From positions 1 to 64,000 of the forward strand of contig NZ_BMIF01000003.1 of the NCBI RefSeq assembly GCF_014641695.1: a DNA stretch of 64,000 nucleotides. Reading direction: 5' to 3'. Each line of letters begins with the position of its first letter. The first letter of the stretch is position 1. This DNA is from Nitratireductor aestuarii (lineage in GTDB: Bacteria > Pseudomonadota > Alphaproteobacteria > Rhizobiales > Rhizobiaceae). Made by a program: the position numbers and the translations under genes. The notes under the pieces are model-generated. The model did not search any database. It worked only from the letters and a program-made list of their open reading frames with translations, and had not been told where the DNA came from. Positions 8,529 to 17,344 of the stretch are shown piece after piece.

Positions 8529-10193
8529 ATGGCGCTGGTTTTAGGCCTTGTTGCCCTGGCTGGCCATATTGCCCTGCTGCTCTGGGGTACCCGTATGGTC
8601 CAGACGGGAATTCAGCGGGCCTTTGGACCCAAGCTCAGGTCGTTCCTCGGCCATGCTCTGAAGAACCGTCTCAACGCATTGGGCGCGGGGCTGTTTGTCA
8701 CGGCTATCCTGCAGAGCAGCACGGCGACCGGCCTGATGGCCGCCGCCTTCGCCGCTGGCGGGCTTGTGGATCTCGTCCCGGCGCTGGCGGTGATGCTCGG
8801 CGCCAACGTCGGCAGCACCCTTATTGTTCAGGTGCTTTCGTTCAACATCGCAGCCGTGTCGCCAGCGCTGATCCTCATTGGCGTCGTGATGTTCCGCAAG
8901 GCCTCGAACCACCAGATCCATGATCTCGGCCGCGTGATGATCGGCCTCGGCTTCATGATCCTGGCGCTGCATCAGATCCTCGATCTGATGAGTGAGTTCG
9001 AAGAATCCGAGGCACTCTCCTGGGTGCTAGAGAGCATGTCCGACGTCATGCTGCTCAACATTATTGTGGCGGCAATCCTCACCTGGGCGGCGCATTCAAG
9101 CGTGGCCGTCGTGCTGCTGATCATGTCCTTTGCCGCGCACGATCTCATCCAGCCATTCCAGGCATTCGCGCTGGTGCTCGGCGCCAACCTTGGAACGGCG
9201 GTCAATCCTGTGCTGGAAGGCGACCTGGGAGACGACCCCGCCGGCAAGCGGCTGCCCATTGGCAACCTTGCAACGCGCGTCGTGGGTCTGGCGATCGCCA
9301 TGCCTTTCCTTGACAAGATTGCCGAACTCGCGCCGCTCATGGCGGCGGATTACGCCCGTGCGGTTGCCAACTTCCACACAGCCTTCAATGTGGTGCTGGC
9401 GGTGCTCTTCCTGCCGCTGCTCGGACCGTTCTCGAAGCTCCTGATCAAGCTCCTGCCCGAGAAGGTGGATGAGACCGACCCGACACGACCGCGCTATCTG
9501 GACCCTGCCGCCAAGGAAACGCCGATGGTCGCACTCGGCCAGGCCACCCGGGAAGCTCTGCGTCTGGTAGACGTTCTGGGAGAGATGCTGGAAGGTGCCC
9601 GAAACGGCGTCACGGGCTCCGATCGCAAGGCGCTTTCCGCGCTGCGCGACAAGGACAACGTGATCGACCACATCAACACGGCCATCAAGACCTACCTCAC
9701 CTCGATTGACCCGGAGGAGCTGAGCGAAGCCGACAAGCTGCGCCTCGATCAGATCCTGCTCTTCTCCACCAACCTGGAGCAGGCAGGCGACGTGATCGAC
9801 CGAGGCCTTCTCCCCCACCTCTCAAAGCGGCTGCGGCGCGGCCTCAGCTTCTCCGAGGAGGGGCAGAAGGAGTTGAAGCGCCTGTTTGACCGGCTCACCA
9901 ACAATCTTCAGACAGCCGCCTCGCTGCTTGTGACGCAGGACGAGCGGATGGCGCAGATGCTGGCGCGCGAAAAGGCTGCTTTCCGGAAGGCCGAGAGTGA
10001 AGCGACACAGTCTCACTTCATCCGGCTACGGAAAGGCGATCTCAATACCTCCGCAACCAGCTCGCTCCATCTGGACGTGATCCGCGACCTGAGGCTGATC
10101 AACTCTCATCTCGTTGCCGCAGCCGCCTATCCGGTTCTTGAGGAGAAGGGCCTGCTGCTTGAGAGCCGCGTCCAGCTCGGAGAGCCAGACTAA
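8529..10193 (+). CDS. Na+/phosphate cotransporter family protein with PhoU-like C-terminus
   Basis: The 554-residue product has two repeated hydrophobic units, each with a QSS-type motif (QSSTATGLM at residues 62-70 and 'AHSSVAVVLLIMS' in the second unit), the layout of the NptA/PNaS family. A soluble C-terminal part from about residue 330 has helical character consistent with a PhoU-like domain. AGGAGA lies 6 bases before the ATG. Likely role is sodium-coupled phosphate or anion movement across the inner membrane; direction and ion are not readable. Its stop is 6 bases from the end of the convergent YhaN-like gene. Confidence 0.87.
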   Translation: MALVLGLVALAGHIALLLWGTRMVQTGIQRAFGPKLRSFLGHALKNRLNALGAGLFVTAILQSSTATGLMAAAFAAGGLVDLVPALAVMLGANVGSTLIVQVLSFNIAAVSPALILIGVVMFRKASNHQIHDLGRVMIGLGFMILALHQILDLMSEFEESEALSWVLESMSDVMLLNIIVAAILTWAAHSSVAVVLLIMSFAAHDLIQPFQAFALVLGANLGTAVNPVLEGDLGDDPAGKRLPIGNLATRVVGLAIAMPFLDKIAELAPLMAADYARAVANFHTAFNVVLAVLFLPLLGPFSKLLIKLLPEKVDETDPTRPRYLDPAAKETPMVALGQATREALRLVDVLGEMLEGARNGVTGSDRKALSALRDKDNVIDHINTAIKTYLTSIDPEELSEADKLRLDQILLFSTNLEQAGDVIDRGLLPHLSKRLRRGLSFSEEGQKELKRLFDRLTNNLQTAASLLVTQDERMAQMLAREKAAFRKAESEATQSHFIRLRKGDLNTSATSSLHLDVIRDLRLINSHLVAAAAYPVLEEKGLLLESRVQLGEPD

Positions 10194-10199
10194 GGCCCA

Positions 10200-12830
10200 T
10201 CAAGCCTCCGGCCGCCAGTCTGAGATCTCGAGCACGTTTCCGCCGAGTTTCGAGAACGCCCTCTGGCGACAGGAGAACACGATGATCTGCTGGTCGCGCG
10301 ACTGCCGGTGTAGCGCGTCGAACATCTTCTCGATCCGGTCGTCGTCGGAATAGACAAGCGCATCGTCGAGGATGACCGGCGCCGGACGGCCATGGGCGGC
10401 CAGCATCCGTGCGAAGGCAAGGCGGGTCAGGATCGACAGCTGCTCCTTCATGCCGCCGCTCAGCACCTCAATACTCTCATCCTGTCCGTTTCGGCGCAGC
10501 GACTGAGGCAGATAGGTCTTCTCATCAAAGACGAACGACACGTCATCGAACAGAAGGTTGAGGAGCGGGCGAAGCTCCTTGATCACCGGCTGCAGGTAGA
10601 GATCGCGGGCCGCCGAACGTGATTGCTGTAGCGCTGACCGCAGCCGGACCAGAACCGCAACTTCCTTCTGGAAGCGCGCGACCCGTTCATTCGTGATGGC
10701 CAGCGCATCCTCGGCCTCTCGCCAGGCTTCTTCGACGGCTTCGTCCGACTTGTTGCGGATCTCGGTGTTGAGTTCCGCGAGCTTGATATGGAGGTTTGTC
10801 TTTTCCTTGTTGGCTGCGTCTTGAACAGACCGAGCCCGCTGGAGCGCAGCTTCGGCTGCGGCCAGATCGGGCGCTGCAAGCTGCAGCTTTTCCACCTTCT
10901 GGTTCAGCTCTTCAAAGTTCTGCTTCTGCTGGAAGTATGAGGCCTCCAGCGACTGTTCGCGGCTCGCGCGGGCGTCAGCAGCGCCAAGGACGGAATCGAC
11001 CTGGGTCAGCTCGGCGATAATCTTGGCGTGGCGCGTCTCGATCGCCATCAGCGCATCGTCAGCGCGGCTGCGCTGGGGCTGTGCCTCGCGGATCCGTCCG
11101 TTGGCATCGGTCAGCTTCTGCGCTGCCTCCGCCGCCCGTGTCCGCACGACCTCCGGATCGCCCTCGACATCGGGAACGCTCGCGCCCAGCAATTCCCGCT
11201 GTGCAACAAGTTCCCGCAGGCGGGCGAGCCCTTCCGGTGCAAGATGCTCCAGCCGCAGCTCCAGCTGCTTCAAGTCGGAGAGCTTGGCCTGAACGCTGGC
11301 TTCCCGCGCGCGAGCTTCCGCCAGATCCGCGAGACTGGCAGCTTCGAGCAGCTTGCGCCGCTCGGCCTCCTTGCGAAGCAGCATGGCATCGGCATCCGCC
11401 GGCCGGTTGGAGCGCAGGATGAGCGTACCAGCGCCCGCAATTTCCAGCTCCACAAGATCATCGAAGCTCTGCTCAGCGCCATCTTCTAGCTGCTTGCCGC
11501 TGACTGTAACACCGACTGTAGCCGAAGGCTGATATTGCATCCTGAGCGTCGGGAGGCTTGCCTCCTTGGCCGCTCTGAGCCCGGCGATCTCCACTTCCAG
11601 CTTCTGCAACTTGTCGATCAGACCAGCTGGCAATGTGAGGTTGGCAAGCTCAGCCTTAAGGGCTTCATGGCTGGCGCGAAGCGCTTCGGCCTGCTGCAGT
11701 CGCTCGCGCAGCAGGATGAGTTCTTCTGCTGCTTGCCGGGCCTTTAGCGCCGCATCGAGGCGCTGAAGCAGCTGCCGGGCTTCCTGTTCCTCAGCCGCTG
11801 CAGCCTGTGCAGCCGAAAGTGCCTTGTCCATCGCAAGCGAAACTTCGTTGCGGCGAGCGAGTGCATTGCGGCGCTCCTCCTCAACCGTCGCAAGCTCTGC
11901 CTGAAGTTCCTTCGACCGCTTCGAGGCGGTACGGAACGCTACGAAATCCTGTTCCGCCTTCTCAAGTTGCGAATGGGCAAGCCGCGCCTCCGCCTCGGCG
12001 GCTTTCAGCGCCTCGCGGTGAGCCTTGGCTGCCTCGAACACAGCGGTCGCCTTCTCGACGGCGGAACGCCGCGACGCCTCTTCCTCGGCATCTTCGAGTA
12101 CAGCCAGACGCTTCACGATTTGCGCCCGCTGATCTAGCGCCTCACGCAGCCGCTCCACCTCGCCGCGCAGCCTCTGTTCTTCGGCAACGAGACGGTCTCG
12201 CTCCTCGATGGCCACGGCGTAGGGTCCGCGAGCCTTGGGCTTCAGCTTGTCCGTGACAAGCTGGCTCAGCTCCTCGCTGCACCTCTCGATGATCGCGCTC
12301 ATGCGCCGGCCACCGGTGATCGCTTCCACTTCACCCTGGACGGAGGTGAGCAGGCTCTCCCGGATGCGCTTCTCGTTCTCTTCTTCTCGTTTGTCGCGCT
12401 GGTCGATGCCGGTTACGCCCTGCCGCACCCAGAGCAGGCCCGCAGGCTCCGCCGTTCCGCCACGCACGAGGCTGGAGATGAACTGCTCCGCCTCGTCAGC
12501 TTGCGCGATCAGCCGTCCGTTTTCGAGGTCGGTAACGCTCGCGTGCTTGCTGCTCAGGAACCGCTTGGTGAGCCTGTAGCGACCGTTGCCGGTAACGATA
12601 TCGGCCTGCACCATAGGCGCGCCGCCGCTATAGGGCTGGAGGCTGCGCACATCCTTTGCCGTGCTGGTGTGAGCTTGAAAGAACAGTGCGTGCAACGCCT
12701 CGAAACTCGTCGACTTGCCGAACTCGTTGGCGGCGCAGAAGACGTTCACGCCTTCCTGGATGTTCTCCAGCGCCACGCCTTTTCCGGCAAAGCGCTTCAC
12801 ATTGTGCAGTCTGAGGGCGGAAATCTTCAT
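10200..12830 (-). CDS. SMC/Rad50-like AAA ATPase (YhaN/SbcC-like)
   Basis: The 876-residue protein has the split ATPase layout of SbcC/Rad50-like proteins: an N-terminal P-loop (AANEFGKST, residues 33-41), a long region rich in Ala, Glu, Arg and Leu predicted as coiled coil (about 200-750, interrupted near 440-500 by a compact segment), then the ABC signature LSGGMKEQ near 790 and Walker B VILDD near 820. The first glycine of Walker A is replaced by alanine. Its ATG overlaps the stop of the metallophosphoesterase gene by four bases, so the two are translationally coupled and probably form a nuclease-ATPase complex acting on DNA ends. Confidence 0.87.
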   Translation of the reverse strand: MKISALRLHNVKRFAGKGVALENIQEGVNVFCAANEFGKSTSFEALHALFFQAHTSTAKDVRSLQPYSGGAPMVQADIVTGNGRYRLTKRFLSSKHASVTDLENGRLIAQADEAEQFISSLVRGGTAEPAGLLWVRQGVTGIDQRDKREEENEKRIRESLLTSVQGEVEAITGGRRMSAIIERCSEELSQLVTDKLKPKARGPYAVAIEERDRLVAEEQRLRGEVERLREALDQRAQIVKRLAVLEDAEEEASRRSAVEKATAVFEAAKAHREALKAAEAEARLAHSQLEKAEQDFVAFRTASKRSKELQAELATVEEERRNALARRNEVSLAMDKALSAAQAAAAEEQEARQLLQRLDAALKARQAAEELILLRERLQQAEALRASHEALKAELANLTLPAGLIDKLQKLEVEIAGLRAAKEASLPTLRMQYQPSATVGVTVSGKQLEDGAEQSFDDLVELEIAGAGTLILRSNRPADADAMLLRKEAERRKLLEAASLADLAEARAREASVQAKLSDLKQLELRLEHLAPEGLARLRELVAQRELLGASVPDVEGDPEVVRTRAAEAAQKLTDANGRIREAQPQRSRADDALMAIETRHAKIIAELTQVDSVLGAADARASREQSLEASYFQQKQNFEELNQKVEKLQLAAPDLAAAEAALQRARSVQDAANKEKTNLHIKLAELNTEIRNKSDEAVEEAWREAEDALAITNERVARFQKEVAVLVRLRSALQQSRSAARDLYLQPVIKELRPLLNLLFDDVSFVFDEKTYLPQSLRRNGQDESIEVLSGGMKEQLSILTRLAFARMLAAHGRPAPVILDDALVYSDDDRIEKMFDALHRQSRDQQIIVFSCRQRAFSKLGGNVLEISDWRPEA

Positions 12831-13951
12831 GACGCAATCTTCTGCGAGTAGGAGAAGAGGCGAAGCAGTGCTTCACGAGCAACCTGCCGCTCGGCCGCCG
12901 AAAGTGCCGTGTTATCGCTGTCGGTCAGGAGCTCTTCGGCAGCGATGCGCAGCGCTCCGGCCTTGTCGATAGCATCGAGGTCGCCTGCCTCGCAGTCAGT
13001 CTCAAGCCCCGCATCATCAAGAGCAAGGAAAGCGAATTCCGGCGCTGCGTGTTCGATGGTCGCGGCCAGCGAAGCGCGTCCGTCGGGCCGGGTTCTGCCG
13101 CTCGCAAGAATGCGCATCAGCGTCTGCCGTCGCTTCACACCTTCGGGGAGCAGCTGGCGCACCAATGCCGCAGGATCATCCTCACTCAGGAGGTGCAGCG
13201 GCTGGGTGGACCATGAGAATGTGCCGGTCTCGACCGGCGTCACGATCGGCTCGGCGCCCGCTGCCGGAATTTCCACCGCCAGCGCCCGTCCGGGTTCATT
13301 GTGCTTGAAGCGGTCGGGCTCGGGCGTTCCGCTGTAATGGGTGCGTGGGTCCACCGCCATGGTGCCGTGCCAGTCGCCGAGCGCCAGATAGTCGAGGCCC
13401 GAGCGCTTGGCCCGGTCCGGTGCGATGATGCCGGACGCATCGCCATCCTCGGAAAAATCCAGAATGCCTCCGTGGGCGAGGCAAACGCGGATGTTCCGAT
13501 CGGGCGTCGCAGCATTGTCGACCCATTCGGTGAGATCTCGGCCGGGGCGCCTTGTCGTGCACGGCGCAGGCAAAAGCGTGGCATCTGCCGAGAGCATGAT
13601 CGGCCGAGGCTCCATAGCCAGTACCACATTGGCCGGAGCCTCTGCCTGAAGTGCATTCCAGAGTTGCGAGGCCTGCAGCGAATCGTGGTTTCCTGGCAGG
13701 ATGATCCACTGCAGCGGCGCATGAGCAGCCATCTCCGCAAGCGTCTGCCGGCGAATTTCAGGCGAGGGCGTCTCGGTGTCGAACGTATCACCAGCGATCA
13801 GGATCACGCTCGCGCCATGATCACGTGCGGCTTCCGCGAGTTTGCCGAGGACTGCGTGGCGAGCCTCGCGGAGGCGCCCGCGGATCTCCTCCGGCATGTT
13901 TGCAAACCGCTTGCCCAGGTGGAGATCGCTTGAATGGATGAACTTCAGCAT
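12827..13951 (-). CDS. Metallophosphoesterase, SbcD/YhaO-like exonuclease subunit
   Basis: The 374-residue protein carries the calcineurin-like phosphoesterase motifs in order: SSDLHLGKR (about 8-16), GDTFD (about 53-57), LPGNHDS (about 85-91) and 'GDWHG' further on, which provide the dinuclear metal ligands. It is the Mre11/SbcD-type partner of the coupled ATPase gene. The pair is the YhaO-YhaN version of SbcDC. Substrates are likely DNA ends or hairpins by analogy. No promoter was assigned in the roughly 220 bases upstream. Confidence 0.9.
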   Translation of the reverse strand: MLKFIHSSDLHLGKRFANMPEEIRGRLREARHAVLGKLAEAARDHGASVILIAGDTFDTETPSPEIRRQTLAEMAAHAPLQWIILPGNHDSLQASQLWNALQAEAPANVVLAMEPRPIMLSADATLLPAPCTTRRPGRDLTEWVDNAATPDRNIRVCLAHGGILDFSEDGDASGIIAPDRAKRSGLDYLALGDWHGTMAVDPRTHYSGTPEPDRFKHNEPGRALAVEIPAAGAEPIVTPVETGTFSWSTQPLHLLSEDDPAALVRQLLPEGVKRRQTLMRILASGRTRPDGRASLAATIEHAAPEFAFLALDDAGLETDCEAGDLDAIDKAGALRIAAEELLTDSDNTALSAAERQVAREALLRLFSYSQKIAS

Positions 13952-14113
13952 GGCCCCTTCGCGCTTCCGGCTTCACTAATCTCCAGCCGTTGGCTGGATC
14001 GGTCCGGAAATGGGAGTGCAGTTAGATCGATAGTAGTACCCCCTTAAAGAGGCCTATCAAGGGTCAGCACGCCTTCGTCCCCAGCTTACGTCCTCAGCCA
14101 ATCTACCTCTCGG

Positions 14114-14143
14114 TTGACCTGCAAACGGGTTCGCAAATATAAA
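14114..14143 (+). promoter_or_regulatory. Sigma70-type promoter of the small-peptide unit
   Basis: TTGACC (14114-14119) and TATAAA (14138-14143) are separated by 18 bases, close to the consensus for a housekeeping promoter. Position fits transcription of the two small genes that start at 14171 and 14236. Confidence 0.65.
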
Positions 14144-14170
14144 ACATGTTATTCATTTAAGGAGATTTGA

Positions 14171-14248
14171 ATGGGATTATTTCGAGCAGAGACTTTGCTG
14201 AAGCGTGGTGCTGACCGTGCACGGGAGGGTGCCGCATGCGCGAACTAA
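14171..14248 (+). CDS. 25-residue peptide of unknown function
   Basis: The peptide MGLFRAETLLKRGADRAREG.. is preceded by AAGGAG six bases before the ATG and lies just downstream of a near-consensus promoter. It is basic and amphipathic, has no leader motif, and overlaps the start of the next small gene by 13 bases, so it may serve as a leader that couples translation of the microcin-like peptide. Not recognised as any family. Too short for certainty; the strong ribosome site is the main evidence. Confidence 0.45.
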   Translation: MGLFRAETLLKRGADRAREGAACAN

Positions 14249-14451
14249 GTAAAAATGAATGCAGGGCAGTAGCAGCCGCTGCTGGCATCGCGGGTAAGGA
14301 ATTGGCCAACGCTTTGGCAATGTCGTGGGGCGGTTTCATTGGCGGCGTTGCAATTTCCGGTTTTTTGGGAGTGGGTACCGTTCTGACCATGGGCATGATT
14401 GGGGCCGCTTCGGCCGCGGTTCTGGCGCTGACAGTTTATCACACCAGCTGA
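14236..14451 (+). CDS. Microcin-like hydrophobic peptide (class II leader pattern)
   Basis: The 71-residue product begins MRELSKNECRAVAAA, matching position by position the leader pattern of class II microcins (MccV begins MRTLTLNELDSVSGG: MR at 1-2, L4, N7, E8, V12), except that the final Ser-Gly-Gly is Ala-Ala-Ala here. The remainder is hydrophobic and rich in glycine and alanine with several G-x-x-x-G/A motifs ('GGFIGGVAISGFLGVG', 'GMIGAASAA'), typical of membrane-active bacteriocins. GGGAGGG lies about 7 bases before the ATG. No ABC exporter, C39 peptidase or immunity gene is adjacent, so function as an antimicrobial is inference. Confidence 0.55.
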   Translation: MRELSKNECRAVAAAAGIAGKELANALAMSWGGFIGGVAISGFLGVGTVLTMGMIGAASAAVLALTVYHTS

Positions 14452-14471
14452 CGGCTATCGCACCAAATGGA

Positions 14472-14505
14472 AAAGCCATCGCAACCCGTCGGCTGCGATG
14501 GCTTT
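14472..14505. terminator. Bidirectional terminator (small-peptide unit / leuC)
   Basis: AAAGCCATCGCA (14472-14483) pairs perfectly with TGCGATGGCTTT (14494-14505). It lies 20 bases after the microcin-like stop and 24 bases beyond the convergent leuC stop, so it can serve both. Confidence 0.88.
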
Positions 14506-14529
14506 GATTTAGACGAACCCGCGTAAGTC

Positions 14530-15939
14530 TTAGCGGAACTCGCGAATGTCCACGAAGCGACCAGCGATGGCGGCGGCAGCAGCCATGGCCGGCGAAACGA
14601 GGTGCGTACGGCCCTTGAAGCCCTGACGGCCTTCGAAGTTGCGGTTCGACGTGGAAGCGCAACGCTCGCCGGGACGCAGACGGTCGTCGTTCATGGCCAG
14701 GCACATGGAGCAGCCCGGCTCGCGCCAGTCGAAACCGGCCTCGATGAAGATCTTGTCCAGACCCTCGGCCTCGGCCTGAGCCTTCACGATACCCGAGCCC
14801 GGAACGATCATCGCATTGACGCGCTCGTTGACCTTGCGTCCCTGCGCAACCTTGGCAGCGGCGCGCAGGTCTTCGATGCGACCGTTGGTGCAGGAGCCGA
14901 TGAAGACGCGGTCAATCTCGATGTCCGTGATCTTCGTGCCGGCAGTCAGGCCCATGTACTCGAGCGCGCGCTTCTTGGAGATGCGCTTGACCTCGTCTTC
15001 AATCTGGTCCGGATCCGGCACGATGCCCGTGACGGAGACGACGTCCTCGGGCGAGGAGCCCCAGGTGACGATCGGAGGCAGGTTGCCTGCGTCGAGCTTC
15101 ACGATGCGGTCGAAGTGAGCGCCTTCGTCCGTGTGCAGCGTCTCCCAGTAGGCGCGGGCCAGATCCCAGGCCTTGCCCTTTGGAGCGCGGGGACGGTCCT
15201 TGATGTACTCGAATGTGGTCTCGTCCGGAGCGATCATGCCTGCGCGTGCGCCGCCTTCGATGGACATGTTGCAGACCGTCATGCGGCCTTCCATCGACAG
15301 CGAGCGGATGGCTTCACCGGCATATTCCATCACGTGGCCGGTACCGCCAGCGGTGCCGATCTCGCCGATGATAGCGAGGATGATGTCCTTTGCGGTCACG
15401 CCTTCAGGCAGCTTGCCGTCGACCTGGATCAGCATGTTCTTGGCGCGGCGCTGGATCAGCGTCTGCGTTGCCAGAACGTGCTCGACCTCGGACGTGCCGA
15501 TGCCGTGCGCCAGCGCGCCGAATGCGCCGTGCGTGGAGGTGTGGCTGTCGCCGCAGACGATGGTCATGCCGGGCAGGGTGAAGCCCTGCTCGGGACCAAC
15601 GATGTGCACGATGCCCTGACGCTCATCAGCCTCGTTATAGTACTCGATGCCGAAGTCGGCGGCGTTCGTCGCGAGCGCTTCCACCTGGATGCGGCTCTCT
15701 TCGTTCTTGATGCCGAACTTGCGGTCTGGCGAGGTCGGAACGTTGTGATCGACGACGGCCAGAGTCTTCTCTGGGTGGCGCACCTGGCGTCCTGCCACGC
15801 GAAGGCCCTCGAAGGCCTGCGGGCTCGTCACCTCGTGCACGAGGTGGCGGTCGATGTAGAGCAGGCAGGTACCATCATCCTGTTCATCAACCAGATGATC
15901 GTCGAAGACTTTGTCGTACAGGGTGCGCGGTTTGGTCAT
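14530..15939 (-). CDS. leuC: 3-isopropylmalate dehydratase, large subunit
   Basis: The 469-residue product is an aconitase-family enzyme that isomerises 2- to 3-isopropylmalate in leucine biosynthesis. Family landmarks are '[24 protein letters not shown]' near residue 145 and the iron-sulfur ligands in GSCTNGR (about 350) and CSMCLAMN (about 415). Full length for LeuC. The small subunit LeuD is not in the window. It lies downstream of rplS on the same strand but a strong terminator separates them. Confidence 0.97.
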   Translation of the reverse strand: MTKPRTLYDKVFDDHLVDEQDDGTCLLYIDRHLVHEVTSPQAFEGLRVAGRQVRHPEKTLAVVDHNVPTSPDRKFGIKNEESRIQVEALATNAADFGIEYYNEADERQGIVHIVGPEQGFTLPGMTIVCGDSHTSTHGAFGALAHGIGTSEVEHVLATQTLIQRRAKNMLIQVDGKLPEGVTAKDIILAIIGEIGTAGGTGHVMEYAGEAIRSLSMEGRMTVCNMSIEGGARAGMIAPDETTFEYIKDRPRAPKGKAWDLARAYWETLHTDEGAHFDRIVKLDAGNLPPIVTWGSSPEDVVSVTGIVPDPDQIEDEVKRISKKRALEYMGLTAGTKITDIEIDRVFIGSCTNGRIEDLRAAAKVAQGRKVNERVNAMIVPGSGIVKAQAEAEGLDKIFIEAGFDWREPGCSMCLAMNDDRLRPGERCASTSNRNFEGRQGFKGRTHLVSPAMAAAAAIAGRFVDIREFR

Positions 15940-16209
15940 GGTCTTGAATCCTGAAAATGCCGAAAGTGTTGGACCCGGAAGCGGAGGTTCCGCTCAGGTA
16001 AGTCGGCTCAGCAGCGTGCCTGAAAGGCGTGCAAAAAACCGGCCCGGCAGGCGCTTGATGTCCTGCAAGACAAAATCCTTTGGAGCCGGGTTCAAAGCTA
16101 GGTTCAGCATGGGGTTTTCATTACCAGCGTTTTGCCCGGGCTGCAATCGCGTGTTGACCCGATCTGCGTGGTTCAAAAAAGCGGGTTTGGCAGGTGTCGA
16201 TGCAAATAG
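15940..16209. other. leuC upstream region, no gene seen
   Basis: This stretch between leuC and the rplS terminator holds the presumed leuC promoter. It contains a small hairpin (AGCGGA 15980-15985 with TCCGCT 15989-15994). No leader peptide rich in leucine or recognisable riboswitch was seen. Confidence 0.3.
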
Positions 16210-16233
16210 AAAAGGGAGCCGAAGCTCCCTTTT
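16210..16233 (-). terminator. Terminator of rplS
   Basis: On the minus strand AAAAGGGAGC, loop TTCG, GCTCCCTTTT forms a perfect ten-base stem with a UUCG tetraloop, 28 bases after the rplS stop. Confidence 0.92.
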
Positions 16234-16260
16234 CGCATTCAGCAATCGCACAGGCGATTC

Positions 16261-16752
16261 TTATTCGCTGGCAGCCTCTGCAGCAGCCTTCTCGGCGGCC
16301 AGAGCCTGAGCAGCAGCGACCTTCTCGGCCTCGATACGGGCCTTCTCGGCGGAAGCAGCAGCGCGGTCAGCGTCGTTCAGCTTGCGCGAACGTGCGTTGG
16401 TGTTCTCAACGATACGAGCGGACTTACCGCGGCGGTCGCGCAGGTAGTAGAGCTTGGCGCGGCGAACCTTACCACGACGGACGACTTCAACGCCCTCGAC
16501 GAGCGGGGAGTAGACCGGGAATACGCGCTCGACGCCTTCGCCGTAGGAGATCTTGCGAACCGTGAAGCTCTCGCTCAGACCGCCGCCCGAACGGGCAATG
16601 CAGACGCCTTCGTAGGCCTGGACGCGGGTGCGCGAACCTTCGGTAACGCGTACGAGAACGCGAACGGTGTCGCCCGGCGAAAACTCAGGAAGGGTGCGCT
16701 TGGCAGCAATCTTGGCGGCCTGCTCGGCCTCTAGCTGACGGATAAGGTCCAT
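16261..16752 (-). CDS. rplS: 50S ribosomal protein L19
   Basis: The 163-residue product starts [11 protein letters not shown] at the ATG at 16752, with AGAGGAT about 6 bases upstream; in-frame codons further upstream lack this support. The L19 core spans about residues 1-115 ('[16 protein letters not shown]', '[18 protein letters not shown]'). It ends with an Ala/Glu/Lys-rich tail of about 45 residues, longer than in E. coli but common in rhizobia. L19 sits at the 30S-50S interface. Confidence 0.96.
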   Translation of the reverse strand: MDLIRQLEAEQAAKIAAKRTLPEFSPGDTVRVLVRVTEGSRTRVQAYEGVCIARSGGGLSESFTVRKISYGEGVERVFPVYSPLVEGVEVVRRGKVRRAKLYYLRDRRGKSARIVENTNARSRKLNDADRAAASAEKARIEAEKVAAAQALAAEKAAAEAASE

Positions 16753-16961
16753 CGTTGTATCCTCTTTCGTTCTTGGGAACGTCAGAGCGCCCATCTCGCT
16801 GGCAGTAGATTACCGCCTGAGGGAGTGTGCCTTCCGAAGAAGCCACAGGGGCGAGTTCACGTTCGTGATTTAGTGTGAGGAGCCATGAACCCATGGCAGC
16901 CTTGGGCTGGGCACATACACCAGTCCGACCGCTTAATCAACAGCCCTCACACGTGGAAGGA

Positions 16962-17318
16962 TCAGGAATCGCGGCCAATGCGGCCCAGATGCGTATCCTT
17001 GAAGCCCGATTCATGCTTCAGCCCATAGCCCATGGCACGGTCGATACAGATGTGGGCGACGAGAATCAGTGCCACCGCGATCGTGGAATCACTGTCCCCC
17101 AGCCAGCCGGTCAGCAGCACGGCCAAGGCTGTGAGCCAGGTATGCGCGATGTTGTAGCACCACGCGCCAACTCGCGGACCGGCAAGGTATCCCAGCATCG
17201 AGAGATCAGGTGCGAGGATGAGCAGAGCAAACAGCCACCAGTTCCCGGAAAACTGGTGGTAGGCGATGAGTGCGGCCACCGACAGTGCCGCATATTCGAG
17301 TTTCAAGAAGAGTTTCAT
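16962..17318 (-). CDS. DUF4260 family membrane protein
   Basis: The 118-residue protein has three or four hydrophobic segments and the family pattern 'LEYAALSVAALIAYHQF', 'APDLSMLGYLAGPRVGAWCYNIAHTW', and a C-terminal 'HICIDRAMGYGLKHESGFKDTHLGRIG'. Conserved His, Asp and Lys residues in the C-terminal motif suggest more than a structural role, but no function is known. It is chosen to start at 17318, with a purine-rich GGGGCGGGA upstream. It lies 26 bases after the Inh-domain gene on the same strand. Confidence 0.85.
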   Translation of the reverse strand: MKLFLKLEYAALSVAALIAYHQFSGNWWLFALLILAPDLSMLGYLAGPRVGAWCYNIAHTWLTALAVLLTGWLGDSDSTIAVALILVAHICIDRAMGYGLKHESGFKDTHLGRIGRDS

Positions 17319-17344
17319 TCCCGCCCCAGGGTGCACGTCTGCGA

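Noticed and set aside
8529-10193. Phage or nuclease link for the Na/Pi gene because it abuts the SbcCD-like pair
   Set aside because: The genes converge with six bases between them; there is no shared operon and no other defence gene nearby.
10200-13951. Anti-phage defence system built on the SbcCD-like pair
   Set aside because: YhaO/YhaN-type pairs are common housekeeping genes; neighbours are metabolic and no defence-specific domain is present.
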